DNA of 64,000 nt. Source: Dryococelus australis (taxonomy: Eukaryota; Arthropoda; Insecta; Phasmatodea; Phasmatidae). Under the pieces are notes generated by a model that saw only the letters and a program-made list of their open reading frames with translations, searched no databases and was not told the DNA's origin. A program made the position numbers and the translations under genes. The DNA is taken from assembly GCA_029891345.1 (NCBI GenBank), contig CM057005.1:67217760-67281759 (forward strand), given 5' to 3'. Each line of letters opens with the position of its first letter. Positions within the stretch are counted from its first letter, which is position 1. Positions 21,780 through 33,682 of this stretch are shown here, in pieces.

Positions 21780-22300
21780 TACAAATACAATGCTAGTGTA
21801 ATTTTACTATACTTGTTATTATTTTTACTAATCGTTCTGTTCAATTACAAGTACTCCGTACGTATTATTTTACTATTTTTGTTACCACTATCAAACCACA
21901 TAATGTAAATTTACACAAACTTTGTTAGTGTAATTTTTTCGTACCTGTCAGTTTATTGAACTAATCATCTCATTAAATCACATGTACTCTGTACATTTTA
22001 TTTTACTATACTTGCTAGTAATTTTCTGCCACACATTGTAAATTAACACAATCATTGTTATGGTAATTTTGCTATACCAGTCTGTTACTGTTAAATGTTC
22101 ATCATACCTAATTACATGTACACTGTAGGTGTAATGTTAACATACTACTCTGTAATTTTATCTTATTATGATGTAAAGTAACATGCACTCCGTGCATGTA
22201 ATTTGACTATGTAAATTATAGATTTCATGCCACATACTGTAAATTTACACACACATCGCAATTGTAATTTCACCACTGTGTATGTGTATTTTCTCACTAA
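21780..22300. repeat. Tandem repeat, about 133 bp unit, rich in palindromes
   Basis: The block 'gtactccgtac' recurs in altered form at 21851, 21984, 22118 and 22185 (spacings 133, 134 and 67), and 'tgtaaatttacac' recurs between them. The units are AT-rich and diverged. No coding content. Confidence 0.65.
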
Positions 22301-22559
22301 CGTTAAAGTAAAATCGCAGATTCACTGCAATTGTAATTACAAAATTTCTGTACATTAACAGAGTTATAAAAAGTTATCTTCAATATGTGGGTAACGATTA
22401 ATTTGTTATATAATAGGTAGTTATATACAAAATGCAGCATATTCAAGCAGTGGGGGTTAAGATTTTCTCACACAAAAGGAGATCGAAGTAGTTCTTCTTC
22501 CTACTGCTAGATCGTATGTTTTAAGCAAATACTTGTAGTTACATTCAAACTCAAGGAGC

Positions 22560-23480
22560 ATTAGTGTAAAATTACAAATACTGTACTCGTTTTAGGAAAT
22601 TACACATAAAAATATAAATTTACCGTAAATTTGTATGTGTAAATATACTCTCATATACTTTCGAATTTGTAATTTTAACCCTTGTTAATGTCAATATACC
22701 AGTACATTTGTGTTCTATTTTTACTGTAAAAGTGTACTACATTTTGAGTGAAATAGAAAAATATGTACTTTTACACTGATGTACGAGTTTAAACAACATT
22801 GGCATGGTTGTAAAAACACACAGACTTGGGGTTTTAGTGTCTTGCATTAGTGTATTTTTACACATACTTTCGCATTTGTAATTTTACACCCTTTTTAATA
22901 TAAGATTTTTACACTAAGATTGTACTACCGAGTGAGTGAGACAAAAATATGTACTTTTACACAGATGAACGTGTTTTAATACAACATTGGCGTAGTTGTA
23001 AAAAACACAAGCTTAGAGTTTTAATGCCTTGTATTAGTGTATTTTTACACATACTTTTGCATGTGTAATTTTACTCCCTTTCAAATGTCAATATACCAGT
23101 ACATTTTTTTTCTTTTAACAATAAGATTGTAGTACCTTTTGAATGAAACAGAACGATATGTACTTTTATACCGATGTACATATTTCAATACAACGATGGC
23201 GTAGTTGTAAAAATACACAGATTTGAATTTTAATTCTTCATGTTCGTGGATTTTCACATGTACTTTCAAATTTGTAATTTTACACCCCTCTTGTTGTTAG
23301 TATACCAATACATTTGTGTTTTTTTTTTTTTTAATAATATCATTGTACTTTGTTATGAATGAAGTTGTACATTGCTGTAAATTTACACGTACTGTACTTG
23401 TTCTTACAAACTACACACAGAAAATGTAAAATGACCAAACGGTTGTACATGTAATTTTATACCTTTTTTTTTACAGTGAC
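22560..23480. repeat. Tandem repeat, about 200 bp unit
   Basis: The anchor 'tgtaattttac/accc' occurs at 22667, 22876, 23063 and 23272 (spacings 209, 187 and 209). Each unit also has 'acatttgtgtt'-like, 'atgtacttttaca' and 'gcgtagttgtaaaaa' blocks. It probably shares origin with the 133 bp array before it, as both are full of GTAAATTTAC-type palindromes. Confidence 0.7.
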
Positions 23481-23721
23481 ATGGCATATAATGTGCATAG
23501 TTCTGAAAATTACTATCTTTATACTTGCTATCACTGGTAGCAAGTGATATTTTCGTAGGCCTACAGGCCTGTTATTAATGTAATGCAATTGCTAATAAGT
23601 CTTACGCTCATCGAAACTTTTCATGTTTCTTCCCGCTACTGAAAATTTGGTGACTTTCAGCTCCAAACGTTTACTATTGACACAGCCTGAGAAGGTGAAC
23701 CTGAGAAAGTTTAAACTCAAC

Positions 23722-25219
23722 TGTAAGAAATTATGTGTGGGGGAAAACTTGAAGAGAGAGATAATTTACGTAGCTCCACGTATGCGTATTAGCCCATGTA
23801 AGAAAACGGGCGAACCCTGATATGGTTTTCTAGTCAAATGTAATGTATACAGGCAGTACTGCATAATTAAAGTGCAACAACCTGGGAGAAATCCATAGCA
23901 ATAAAATTATCAAACACTAGCTAACTGGCAGTTATTTCGCATACCGCAAACCATCGTCGAAGTTGCTGGTATTCCACACCAACAGAATTTCAATTACCTG
24001 GATAACCCTACTCACAATCAGGTTCTGTGCAGCCCCCTGCATAGCTATACAACACTACAAAAACATACCGGAAGACAAAGGAACCAACTATGTATTTATT
24101 TACGGCAATGAAAGGCTTCCAATTTTTAAGTAATAATTTAATGTGGAAAAATATCTTAGAAATAAATTGCTTGAAAAGTTTCATTCCTGGGTAGTGATAA
24201 AAATTCAAGGGATATGCACGCAGCAGCTGGACTAGGTCTATAAAGATATCTCTCATTATGCCTGCTACAAATACCAAATACAGTATTTGAAAGGAAAAAA
24301 AAAAATATCGAAGACATCTTAAATGTTGCACACACTTAAAGTTTTGCAGAGTAGATTTAATTCAGTTCAAAATAAAAGTCGCTAATGTTCTCACACTTGG
24401 CCGTTACAATAAATTACGTGCCTGTATAAAAAATTGTTCCTGGTTAGCACAGTTTATGTTGGTAGAGCAATCAGATACTTATTTAAATCTCAGGCATTTT
24501 GTGCCCACTGAAAAGTGTCGGGAAATGGTGCTGCTTACTTTGAAGTTTCTTAAACACACTCACGTACGTGTAACGGTCACTGTACATTAAGGTGGGATCA
24601 TACCTTATATAAATGTAGATTCTCACACTTATTTTACATGTTGGCCTGTTCTGACGGTAGTACTGTGTACCGTGGGCTGGTCACTCAAATTGTAATATAC
24701 TTCTACAGGTCTGACTAACCTTAAAACATTAAATTTTTACCATTAACGTAGAACTAAGGCCTCACGGGCCTGCTGTCATTGTTACCCACTTAATTCAAGA
24801 TGGAGTATGGAACATTCCGTCACCATTATCGTCCATTATCGGCAGAGGTTAAATATTTAAATTAATACAGAGTTCATAGGACTTAACCCAGGGTGCTTTC
24901 CAATACCATGAGGATTAAAGGTGCGCCTAAATGTTGCCAACTTGCACACAATTAACAAGTTACTTGAAACCTGATAAAACAAAATAAAATTACAGCAATT
25001 CACAAATGGAAAATTAACATTTCAGCTGCTGCGTGTACATTAATATTACGTAGAATTAAGAAAATAAAATTATAATATAACAACATTACATGTAAAACCT
25101 ATGACATTCATAGTATTTGTTTACAAAATAAACGTGCGTTTACTAGTATTATAAATTTGCATGCTAACTTAAAATGTGTTAAAATGCAAATAGCACGTGT
25201 TAGATAACCAGACGTTACA
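23722..25219. repeat. Repeat R copy 3, probable solo LTR
   Basis: Full-length partner of R1 (4235-5684), starting TGTAAGAAAT and ending ACGTTACA. Divergence from R1 is low through most of the unit. No gag or pol sequence flanks it. Confidence 0.6.
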
Positions 25220-25698
25220 TAACACATGAAAAAAAAATCTGATATATATTTTTTCTCTGGCATGTAAAACAGAAGAAATGACTTCAATCTGCACTGAAAG
25301 AAATGATTTGTCAGTGGCTACAAAAACTGTTCGGTTGATGGTTTCCAAGGCGACATTTAGCTGCTGATAAAAACAGATTGTGGTGCCCACTATTAAGTAG
25401 GTTGACAAGCACAAAAGCTATTTAGTGATCACTAACGTAATTGTTTTATTAACACTAAATACTTATATTGGCTGCCACCAAAACATTTACTTGGTAGCGA
25501 TAGCATTAATGTCATACACAGTAGTAAATTTTTCTGCGTCTGCAAAACTACATCCATTATATTTTGCGCGTGCGCTCTGGCTGGCGTATTCTAAGTGGCC
25601 ACCTTCTCTCTGGCCACGACGCCATATTTGCCCGTGTTCGTTTCTTTGCATCAGGTTACCAACTAATTCATAAGGGATGTTCTTAAGAACATTGTTTA
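25220..25698. other. No recognised gene
   Basis: Open frames occur on both strands (25425-25673 plus, 25487-25726 minus), but neither resembles a known family, and they overlap each other. Confidence 0.3.
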
Positions 25699-26112
25699 TA
25701 CAGACTTTTCGCGGTAAAACGAGCACTTTTTAAAGCCCTGCTTAAAATCTACTTGTATGCACGTTGTGTAATCATCCGCCTGATGTAATATTAACATTTG
25801 CATGAGCCTCGTCATTTTATTCATGCGTCGGTCGAATTGTGATATTATTAGAAAAGTAAATATTTTAAAAGTCTGTCTATTTTTTTCTCTTCGATGTATT
25901 AAAAAAAAAAAAAAACAGAAAGTGCAATAAATAATTTATGTTAACACAAATGGTTAACTAACATTTTTTATTTGACGTTAAGATACAGAACTACTTTCAC
26001 TCCATCGTTACCAACTTCACTGGGCGCATGTCACCCAGTACGCCCGTTAAAATATATGCACTTTTTTCTAAGGTTGATTTCAAAAGTGCTTGCTTTATCA
26101 TGAACAGCCTTT
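25699..26112 (+). mobile_element. Family A MITE, long form (A3)
   Basis: Both ends are present (CAGACTTTTCGCGGTAAAAC at the left, CTTTATCATGAACAGCC at the right), with a run of A at 25900-25914. Confidence 0.8.
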
Positions 26113-26264
26113 ATCATTCCTCTCTTCTAAATAAGTAAATGTTAAACGTAAATGATTACAGACAATTAACTTTCCACGAGATGAAGCGTATATACCTTAT
26201 CGTGTGCGCTGTATATTATAATTTCGGTATCTATATGCTCCAGACATTGCATTAACTTTGAGCA

Positions 26265-26350
26265 AGTTGGCGCAACGTTAACACACCGAGCTCACATGTG
26301 AGAGGTCCAAGGCTCGAGTCCCGCTCCTGGCGAGGTTTATTTCAGTTTAT
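26265..26350 (+). repeat. tRNA-like SINE head
   Basis: A box-like GTTGGCGCAACGTTAA and B box GGCTCGAGTCCCG lie at the normal spacing. The B box is followed by TGGCGAGG, which does not close an acceptor stem. Confidence 0.5.
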
Positions 26351-26982
26351 GATTGTTGGTGACCACGAACATCACTTTGTAATTGCCACTAAATCACTTA
26401 TAGCAATAGTTGATATAATGTATAGTTTTCGTATTATAAATGGTTAACTGGTTTTCTAATAATAACAGACAAGAACCACAAAATCAGTAAATGTGCAAGA
26501 ATAATTGGTTTACAGTTTTACGAAATTTTGTTGTGTGGAACTATGTAATAACTGTTAAAACAAAACCATATTGTTTAAGTCTCACGTAAAAATTATATTT
26601 AAAAAAAACATATTTTTCTTTAAGATATATTAATTTTAATGCTGTAGAGTTAGTTGTAAATAACATTATTTTGATAATTTTTAGACAATAATTCTATCTT
26701 ATTTACTGATTTTGTGGTTAATATTCCTAATTGTTCACCAAAATTGGCAATTATTGAATTAAAAACTATAAATTGTGTCAAATACTGATATACTTATATG
26801 GTAGTTAGATGCATTCAAATATTTTTCAATAATCTATTAATTTAACCCCATGAAAATATATTACGCAGTTCGACTTCTGTTCTTGATTTAATGTTTAAAG
26901 AATTTGCGCACTGTGAAAACTATCCATAGCCCTTAATATTCTACTTTGTCGAGTTTGCTTTGCCTACAGAAAGTCTGTAGTC
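26351..26982. other. AT-rich stretch, nothing recognised
   Basis: Strongly AT-rich. Short inverted blocks around 'gattttgtggt' (26480 and 26710) hint at an eroded element, but no boundaries are clear. Confidence 0.3.
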
Positions 26983-27235
26983 TATCCGTGGTTTCTTCAC
27001 ACTTTCTGTATCGAACTTTAAAAAAATCACCCCATGTATGATGTGCTAGGTGGTTGCCATAATTATGGTTAAGTATTTTCTTAGTATAAAATACGTTGTT
27101 TTTAGTTATGTTAAATTTATAATTATGATTTATATATATAAATTATAATATTTTATTAATAATTTATATGAATATAAAAAGGGAGAAAAGAGGTTGGTTG
27201 GTAATGCCTAATAAGAAATAGTTCTTAAGCAGGGC
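26983..27235 (+). mobile_element. Family B short element (copy B3)
   Basis: Starts 'gtggtttcttcacactttct' and contains 'aaaaaatcaccccatgtatg'. It ends around 'ggttggtaatgcctaataag'. Confidence 0.55.
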
Positions 27236-27324
27236 GTCAGGAAAATTGGAAGTAACAGGAAATGGGAATGGAACTGAAACACCGAATGATTACGGCTTCT
27301 TGCAAGAAAATCATGTCGTTGCCT

Positions 27325-28520
27325 GGGATGCGGTGGCCGAGCGGTTCGCCTGCTCACCTCCCACCAAGGCGAAATATGCTTATTAGTGTTATGCACACAG
27401 ACCTCAGTAGCGGGCAGTGGTGCACGAGATCCTACACGAAAGTTCTGATCGACTCGATGCTCACTGCTGGCCGCCAAAATGGCCGACATCCTCAGTTGTC
27501 CTGCGGCCGCCATATTGTTGGCCAGTGATGCTCGTGATCCAACATGGCAGTGAGGAACCACATAGGGGACACACACACAAAATGAGTCATTTGCCACCCC
27601 GAGGGGTCAGCCGCTGGATAATGCTAATGATGGCAAATAATGTTGCCGGCACTGGCTGCCAAGATGGCCGCCGTCGCCGGGAGGCAAATTCGGGGGAAAA
27701 GGGGAGAAATTGCGTTTTTGTACGCGAAATCGGCTCTTTTGGACTTTAAAAGGGGAGAAAAAAAGGGAATTTTGACGATAACCTTAAGAGGCTGGTTCGT
27801 GCCCCTGTGCCCCGAACCTGACGCCTGTTGTCCCTGAACCGCCCTTTTCATACTACTCTCATTGACTATCAAGACCTCGCTGTTAAAAGCCGCCCAAATC
27901 TTTTGTCTCGCTCGCTCACGCCAAAGTAGGCCTGAATATGCCAAAAAAAAAAATTACACGACAAACGGGAGCTAGTCTTCGGACATTAAACTTTTCTTAA
28001 ACGTTATTCGTAGACAGCGGTCACTGAGAGCATTCTTCCCCCCCCCCCCCCTTACCCACTTTTTCCAAGCATTGCTCACCGTTTGACGTACTGCGTGGGT
28101 GGCACACTTCAGTGTCTTCCAAATCTCTCAACACCGCGAAACTACTTGTTTGCAATCAATCATAAGCCGATGAGTCCACGAGACAAACTCCCGGGCCGCC
28201 AAGAGAATACCTGAAAGCGCACCAAGAAATCCATACGGGCAAGGACTAACTTGGCAGTGGGGAAGATGTGTCTTAAGAACAGCCGTGTGGCGCGAAATAG
28301 CTATGAAGCAACATCTCTTCCCTCCTCCTGACTGCGTGTGTCGGGAATAGTTCATTCTCTGACGAAGGCGAACGGTAAAATACCAGGCTGCAGCTGGTTT
28401 TCACGCACGATGTTCTTCCTTTCTACCCAGTGGTATGGTCCTAAAAACGACAGTATTGTTACAAGGCGCCAGGGGTGCGTATCTGAGTTTGTGAATGACG
28501 AAGGTCTTGATTTAAAAAAA
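27325..28520 (+). other. tRNA-like SINE head followed by unassigned mixed-composition DNA
   Basis: 27330-27375 has a tRNA-Ser/Leu-like A box (GCGGTGGCCGAGCGGTTCG) related to the SINE at 30364, but no clear B box. 27470-27690 repeats GCCGCCATATTG/AAGATGGCCGCC-type motifs. 28035-28051 is a C run. No gene recognised. Confidence 0.35.
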
Positions 28521-28532
28521 ATGGGGCGTGGC

Positions 28533-29076
28533 TGTGTTGGAAATACGGCCGTTTGTTTTGCGTGAATACGTCTACGTTGACGCGCTCGGACCTCTAGATG
28601 TTTATTTTACGTTCCCGACACCGCTTCACTCGATCATATGGGGTTTTATGGGCACCACTGGATGGCTTTTTAGATGCTCTTTCCAACCGTATACGATTTC
28701 TGTATTTCGACATAAAACTCATACAATTTCACTATAACAACGCCACAATAATGTTTTTATACACGCAATCGATTGATCTTGACGAGAGCTGTCGATTGAA
28801 ACTTAAACGAGCGTCGTAGCTTCTCCCAGTGTCAAAAGTTGTACTACGCGGAAGTTACGACACGCGGCGAAAAGAACTCAAAATTGCCCCCCCCCCCCTT
28901 TTACCCAACATAACATATTCTTTGATCCTTTGGCAATCGATTGGTGTAATTGAATTTTGAATGTAGACGATAGATTCTGAGCTGCAATGCCAAACTGTAT
29001 CCCCCGATTTTGTTTTCATCGGATTTTCAGGATTACCTCCCACTATGATTGCAAATTTAAAGACGCATTCACGTCA
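28533..29076 (+). repeat. Family J repeat, copy 1 (LTR-like ends)
   Basis: A 544 bp unit, TGTGTTGG to ACGTCA, in direct orientation with copy 2 at 33056-33682. Both contain 'tcactcgatcatatggg', 'caatcgattgatcttgacg' and a C run followed by TTACCCAAC. No gag or pol lies between the two copies. Confidence 0.7.
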
Positions 29077-29436
29077 AAAAATAAGAATAAATTATTTACA
29101 ATATTAGAATAGCTATATGACATATTACTCTTGTTATTCTCGGTGAGCGCAATATTAAATTTCTACGTCAATTCTAACTATAGTCCTTATCAGTGTCTCT
29201 ATATTGGTTACAGTCACTTTTTTTTCGCACTCATTATTTACACATATTCAATCTGTCTATTGCCATAATTTCGAATGTCTTACACCCACGCATCCAGTTC
29301 AGTAGTCCCTCTCGACAGTTTCACTCATCACTGTTCCGATGTTCGCAGTCGCAGACTTCACTCTCCCGCTGGTCACTGTCCTCGCATACCTCTAGGCTCT
29401 CGGATCATCCGCCCCCGCATGCCCAGCTACTCTAAC
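29077..29436. other. No recognised feature
   Basis: AT-rich, then pyrimidine-rich. No gene or repeat assigned. Confidence 0.3.
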
Positions 29437-30012
29437 GCCCAGTTGCACCATCGTGATTTCAAGCTCGATCCGAGATCGGATCTAAGATCTACACAGAAAA
29501 CTGTTGCACCATTCGAGTTCGGAGCTGAACCGGAGATCGAGATGAAATTCATTTCTAACCACCGAAATTGGCGGTTCGAAATCTCAATCCGAGATCAGCG
29601 GTCATCGTCGACTAATGTAGTTTGAAAATACGCAAACAGAGAGAACTTCTTTCAATTGTTTCCTTGGGAAATTAAAACAACATTATACACACTTTAATAT
29701 TATTCAGTATAATTCGTAGCCTAAAATAATAATTCACTTAAAAAAAAGATAAAACATCGCACATCTAGTTCTATCTGTAGTGAAAAATACGCACACTTCC
29801 ATGGCGTCATATATTACGAACCAGTGGCAAAATTTGTCTCATACTTAATCTCGATCTCTCACTTTGATACCAAGATCGATGAATCGGAGATCCAGAATCA
29901 TGACATTTCGTTGGTGCAACACTTTTACATTGGAACCAAAATCAAACTGGATCCTGGTTCGGAACTAGGATCATTCGATCTCGGGTCGGGGAATATGTCG
30001 GTGCAACCGGGC
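29437..30012 (+). mobile_element. Family E MITE, copy 1
   Basis: A 576 bp element beginning GCCCAGTTGCACCA and ending GGTGCAACCGGGC, complementary ends. It is unusually rich in GATC and CGAGATC motifs near both ends. Copy 2 lies inverted at 56258-56822. Confidence 0.85.
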
Positions 30013-30363
30013 ATAAGAGATGCAAGGGCGATGATCAGACCATTCTTTCAACGATAACCCCAGGAAATTAAATCTGCTCGAGGACGAGCGCACACTAGTC
30101 CCGATAGGTTGCGGTAACGGCATGCCTTTGTAAGTCTCCGCGCCATTTACGGGTTGCTACCGCTCTTGACCCGCTGATTCGCTTGCTAGAGAGGGACGGG
30201 GACACAGAGCAGTAAGCATGTAACAATACTCATGTTGATCAGCGTCAATGTGATTTTGTTAAATACATATAAAGACTATGTCGATTTTATACCAAACACC
30301 AACCTAATGAAAGAAAAAGAGATCAGTTAGGACGTTGCATAGGAAGTGTTTTTAATGGTCTGC
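30013..30363. other. No recognised feature
   Basis: Short unassigned spacer with somewhat higher GC at 30090-30200. Confidence 0.3.
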
Positions 30364-30600
30364 ACGGGGCCGCGGTGGGTTAGCGGTCAGACTACTCCTC
30401 TCCTACCAAGGCAAACTGGGTTCGATCCCCAGCGGGGGTCACTCCCGGATTTTCGGATGTGGAAATCTTTCCGAACGATGCCGTTGGTCGGCGGGTTTTC
30501 TCAGGGATCTCCAATTGCTGTTCCATAATCCCCTCGCTTCATCCTCATCGGCTCTCAAGATCTCAATGTTAAGAACACTTAAATTTTAACCAGGTAACAA
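30364..30600 (+). repeat. tRNA-derived SINE
   Basis: The A box region GGTGGGTTAGCGGTCAGAC and B box GGGTTCGATCCCCAGC are correctly spaced. The body 'ctttccgaacgatgccgttggtcggcggg' follows, shared with minus-strand copies at 54975-55236 and 55585-55815. It ends in an A/T-rich tail. Confidence 0.75.
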
Positions 30601-30729
30601 GTAATTGCACATTCACTAAGTACACGTAATGAGTAAGTGTGTAATTAGTATTTGCATAATGAATAAGTATCGAGAGAAATTACACACACTAAGTAAATAT
30701 ACCGAGACTACGTACATGTAATTACACAG

Positions 30730-30965
30730 TGATTGGCAGCGCTAGATTCTGGAAACGGTCCATATGTTTGACTGGCTACCGTATGTTGCGAGAAGGTTTC
30801 CTACTGGCTGAGCTGTCAGCAGGCAAGACGCTGTTATTGGCGAATGGCGCTCCCGACATGTTGCTGGCTAGTTGCGCCATATTGCTGGCGTGTGCGGGCT
30901 GGAGTTCGCGGAATATGCAGCTATCGCGCCTCTGTTTTTCACAAGTACTCCGTGTTTACATAGTC
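30730..30965 (+). repeat. Family D block, copy 2
   Basis: Homologous to 53062-53222: GATTGGC, then 'gactggctaccg', 'tattggcgaatgg/tattggtcgaactg' and 'gcgccatattgctggcgtgtg'. Several ATTGG motifs and GCCAT motifs repeat within it. Function unknown. Confidence 0.55.
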
Positions 30966-31099
30966 TCGTAAACAGCCTCTGCCAATAACACAGAGCGCGA
31001 ATTTCTTTCGATTGGTCTCGATACACGGCAGAGAGTTATGTCGATACTTCTTCTATAGTGCCGGACACTTAATTGTGACTGAAACGGTTAACACTATCA

Positions 31100-31723
31100 G
31101 GCCGTGTCCGAACTCCGGTATATACTTGTGTACTTGCATTCTTGCATACTTTGCTTACCCTTGGCACCAAACTTGATGAATTCGGACAAGCAGTATTGTT
31201 GGCTTCGGCAACTACTATTGGCAAGCTGATTACTTTTAATGAATGTGTATTCTTACAAATATAATGATAATTGCGGAAAGTTAAAGGTTAAATAAAGGAT
31301 TAAATAAAATTTAAATTTGATTTTGATAACTTTTGTTGTCATGCTGATTGTGAGTTTGCAACTTTGATTGCTTGTTTTGTCGTAGCTTTTGTAGGTTATG
31401 AACATAGGCCTAATTCAAATTTATTTAGTCCTTTCTTTAAGGTGCAACTTAGGATAATTATTTACTCAGTTCGAAATTCTAAGCTACCAAGCAGTAAGGT
31501 AGTCCTACTAAATTTTAAATAAAATAATTACGTCGTATATAAGTAATAACTGACAAAATACCTCCTCAAAATGTCCGCACATATACCGCAAGTACGCGAG
31601 AAGTATACGTCTTCGTACACTTGTATACTTACATACTTTAATTGCAATTTGGAAACCACTTGTGATGTCACTTCCGGGGGTAGGTACGCACAAGTATGCA
31701 TTTCAGGCGAATTCGGACACAGC
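31100..31723. mobile_element. MITE P
   Basis: GGCCGTGTCCGAACTC at the left and GAATTCGGACACAGC at the right form a terminal inverted repeat, and similarity continues inward (ATACTTGTG near both ends). About 624 bp, non-coding. Confidence 0.7.
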
Positions 31724-31969
31724 ATCAGCCTTACATTGTCCACACCGAAGGAAGTGGAGAAGTTGTGACATAGTGTACGCACATTTACTGTAAAAACGCT
31801 TCCTTTGCTGCAATACATCATTTGTTACCGCAAAGAAATGTGTGTTTAAATATGAACCACTGCAAAGTAGCATTGCCACAAACATGTTTTTTTTTTTTTT
31901 ATCTATATAGTAATTATTATGATAACCTTGCATTGTCGTTACAGTAATTCAGCAGACACTTTTGTGGTA
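31724..31969. other. No recognised feature
   Basis: Short spacer with a T run near 31887-31900. Confidence 0.3.
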
Positions 31970-32184
31970 TAGGCCGTTCACGGTAAAGTGGACACTTTTT
32001 AAGGCCCTTCAAAATTTTTCTTTTACGCCATTTTTTAATATAACCGTTGTCACGTGACAAATATGGTGTATACTTTCACCACTCTCAAAATTTAATGTCT
32101 GAGGCTGCAATAAAACATATTTATTAGTGGTTAATGCCTGTTGGGAGGGCCTTAGAAAGTGCTCACTTTATTGTGAACAGCCTA
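31970..32184 (+). mobile_element. Family A MITE, short form (A4)
   Basis: 215 bp, TAGGCCGTTCACGGTAAAGT to TTGTGAACAGCCTA, flanked by TA on both sides. The interior matches the other short copies (31970, 61206 and 62363). Confidence 0.85.
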
Positions 32185-32279
32185 TAATGTCAGCTACACT
32201 GCAAATAAAATTTGTGCTCTGACAAACAAACATAGTTCGTAAATAAGAGAGGAGTAACAAATATTTCAAAATAACAAAA

Positions 32280-32365
32280 ATCCATGGCGACCTGGAGATT
32301 CGAACGCACACACGTGTTATTTACCTATCGCCCTGCACCACACGACCAATTTATCTTATTGTTTT
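32280..32365 (-). repeat. tRNA-like SINE fragment
   Basis: Minus strand B box GTTCGAATCTCC and an A box-like GTGGTGCAGGGC. Isolated head only. Confidence 0.4.
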
Positions 32366-32864
32366 CCGACTCCGTTTAGTAGGCAGGTTGTTGGAAGTTA
32401 GAACGTGGACCAGAATACACTGCCATATCTTGGAAAGAATAGAGATTAGTGGTGTGGGGAATCACCGAAATCCAGAATGACATAAAACATCTGCGGGAGA
32501 ACTATAAATTTTCTCAGCTGCAGTTTCATAACTACATAACATACTTATTGGTTTATGAACGTTTGCGTTTTACTGAAAGCTGCAATGTACGACAGAAAGC
32601 CTTTAAACCGTTACTTTTGGTAGAAAGAAATTTTTCTTTACTATGAACAAAATCAGCTCAGATGGTTATTTCTTTGCTATAAAGAAAGGTAATAATGCCA
32701 TAAAACATAAACGTATAAAGAAAACATTTATTAGCAGCAAACGTACGTTTCTGCAACCTTCTATTTGAATCAAAGCTACATTGTGTTGCTGCAAATAAAA
32801 AAGCATCAAAGAAACGGTTTTCTTTGTCGTACAGAAAACATTGTATGGATTTTTTCTAGAGCGT
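32366..32864. other. No recognised feature
   Basis: Unassigned. Contains loosely inverted 'gtacgacagaaag' (32588) and 'ctttgtcgtacag' (32822) blocks, possibly an eroded element. Confidence 0.3.
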
Positions 32865-32960
32865 TCGGGACAACTTGGGTTCGATTATTAGTCGAGTCTT
32901 CTTGATTTCGTTTATTCCTTGGTTTTCGCTTCAGGAGAATGCCGGGTCCTTTCCCGCTTC
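32865..32960 (+). repeat. SINE-like fragment
   Basis: B box-like GGGTTCGATTATT followed by a body resembling other insect SINE tails ('ccttggttttcgcttcaggagaatgccggg'-like). No complete A box. Confidence 0.35.
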
Positions 32961-33055
32961 AGTATTTTAGAGTTACTGGTTATTTATATTTTGAACAACC
33001 GTCTATGTTATGTTTAGCCACAAATATATATATATATTTTTAAATTGAGTTTTGC

Positions 33056-33682
33056 TGTGTTGGGGACACGGCCGTTTGTTTTGTGTGAGTACGTCTGCGT
33101 TATTTTACGTTCCCGCCACCACTTCACTCGATCATATGGGGGTTTATGGATATCACTGACTTGCTTTTGAGATGCCCTTTCCAACCGTATACGATTTCTG
33201 TATTTCGAATTGGTTTTCTGACGAGTATAGGCCGACATTGTGTTCAGTTTTCTTAATTTCTTACATTAAATTAATACAATCTCACCATTACCACGCCATA
33301 CAAAAGTTTTTATGCGCGCAATCGATTGATCTTGACGTGAGCTGTCGACTGAAACTTAAACGAGTGTTGTAGCTTCACCTAGTCAAAAGTTATACTACGC
33401 GGAAGTTATAAGACGCGGCGAAACGAACTCAAAATTGTCCCCCCCCCCCCCCCCTTACCCAACCAGAAATCACAAACACTACCAGCCGCGCGATGCTTCA
33501 CAGTACTGATTTAACGTAACATATTTTTGATCCTTTGGCAATCGAGTGGCGTAATAGAATTTTAGATGTATGGGGATCAATCTGGAGCTGTAGTGTCAAA
33601 CTGTATCCCCCGATTTTGTTATCATCCGATTTTCTGGATTGTCTTCCACTATGGTTGCAGATTTAAAGACGTGTTCACGTCA
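33056..33682 (+). repeat. Family J repeat, copy 2 (LTR-like ends)
   Basis: A 627 bp direct partner of 28533-29076. It begins TGTGTTGGGGACACGG and ends GTTCACGTCA. The C run here is 16 bases long (33439-33454). Confidence 0.7.

Noticed and set aside
22560..23480. CRISPR-like array
   Set aside because: Units are long (187-209 bp), diverged and without spacers, in eukaryotic AT-rich DNA.
26265..26350. Functional tRNA gene
   Set aside because: A and B boxes are present but the acceptor and anticodon stems do not close; the same heads recur as SINEs across the window.
28168..28195. Hammerhead ribozyme-like core (CGATGAGTCCACGAGACAAAC)-type stretch
   Set aside because: The core needs CUGANGA and GAAA; here the first is altered (CCGATGA) and the second reads CAAA, stem II is only three pairs, and stems I and III do not form.
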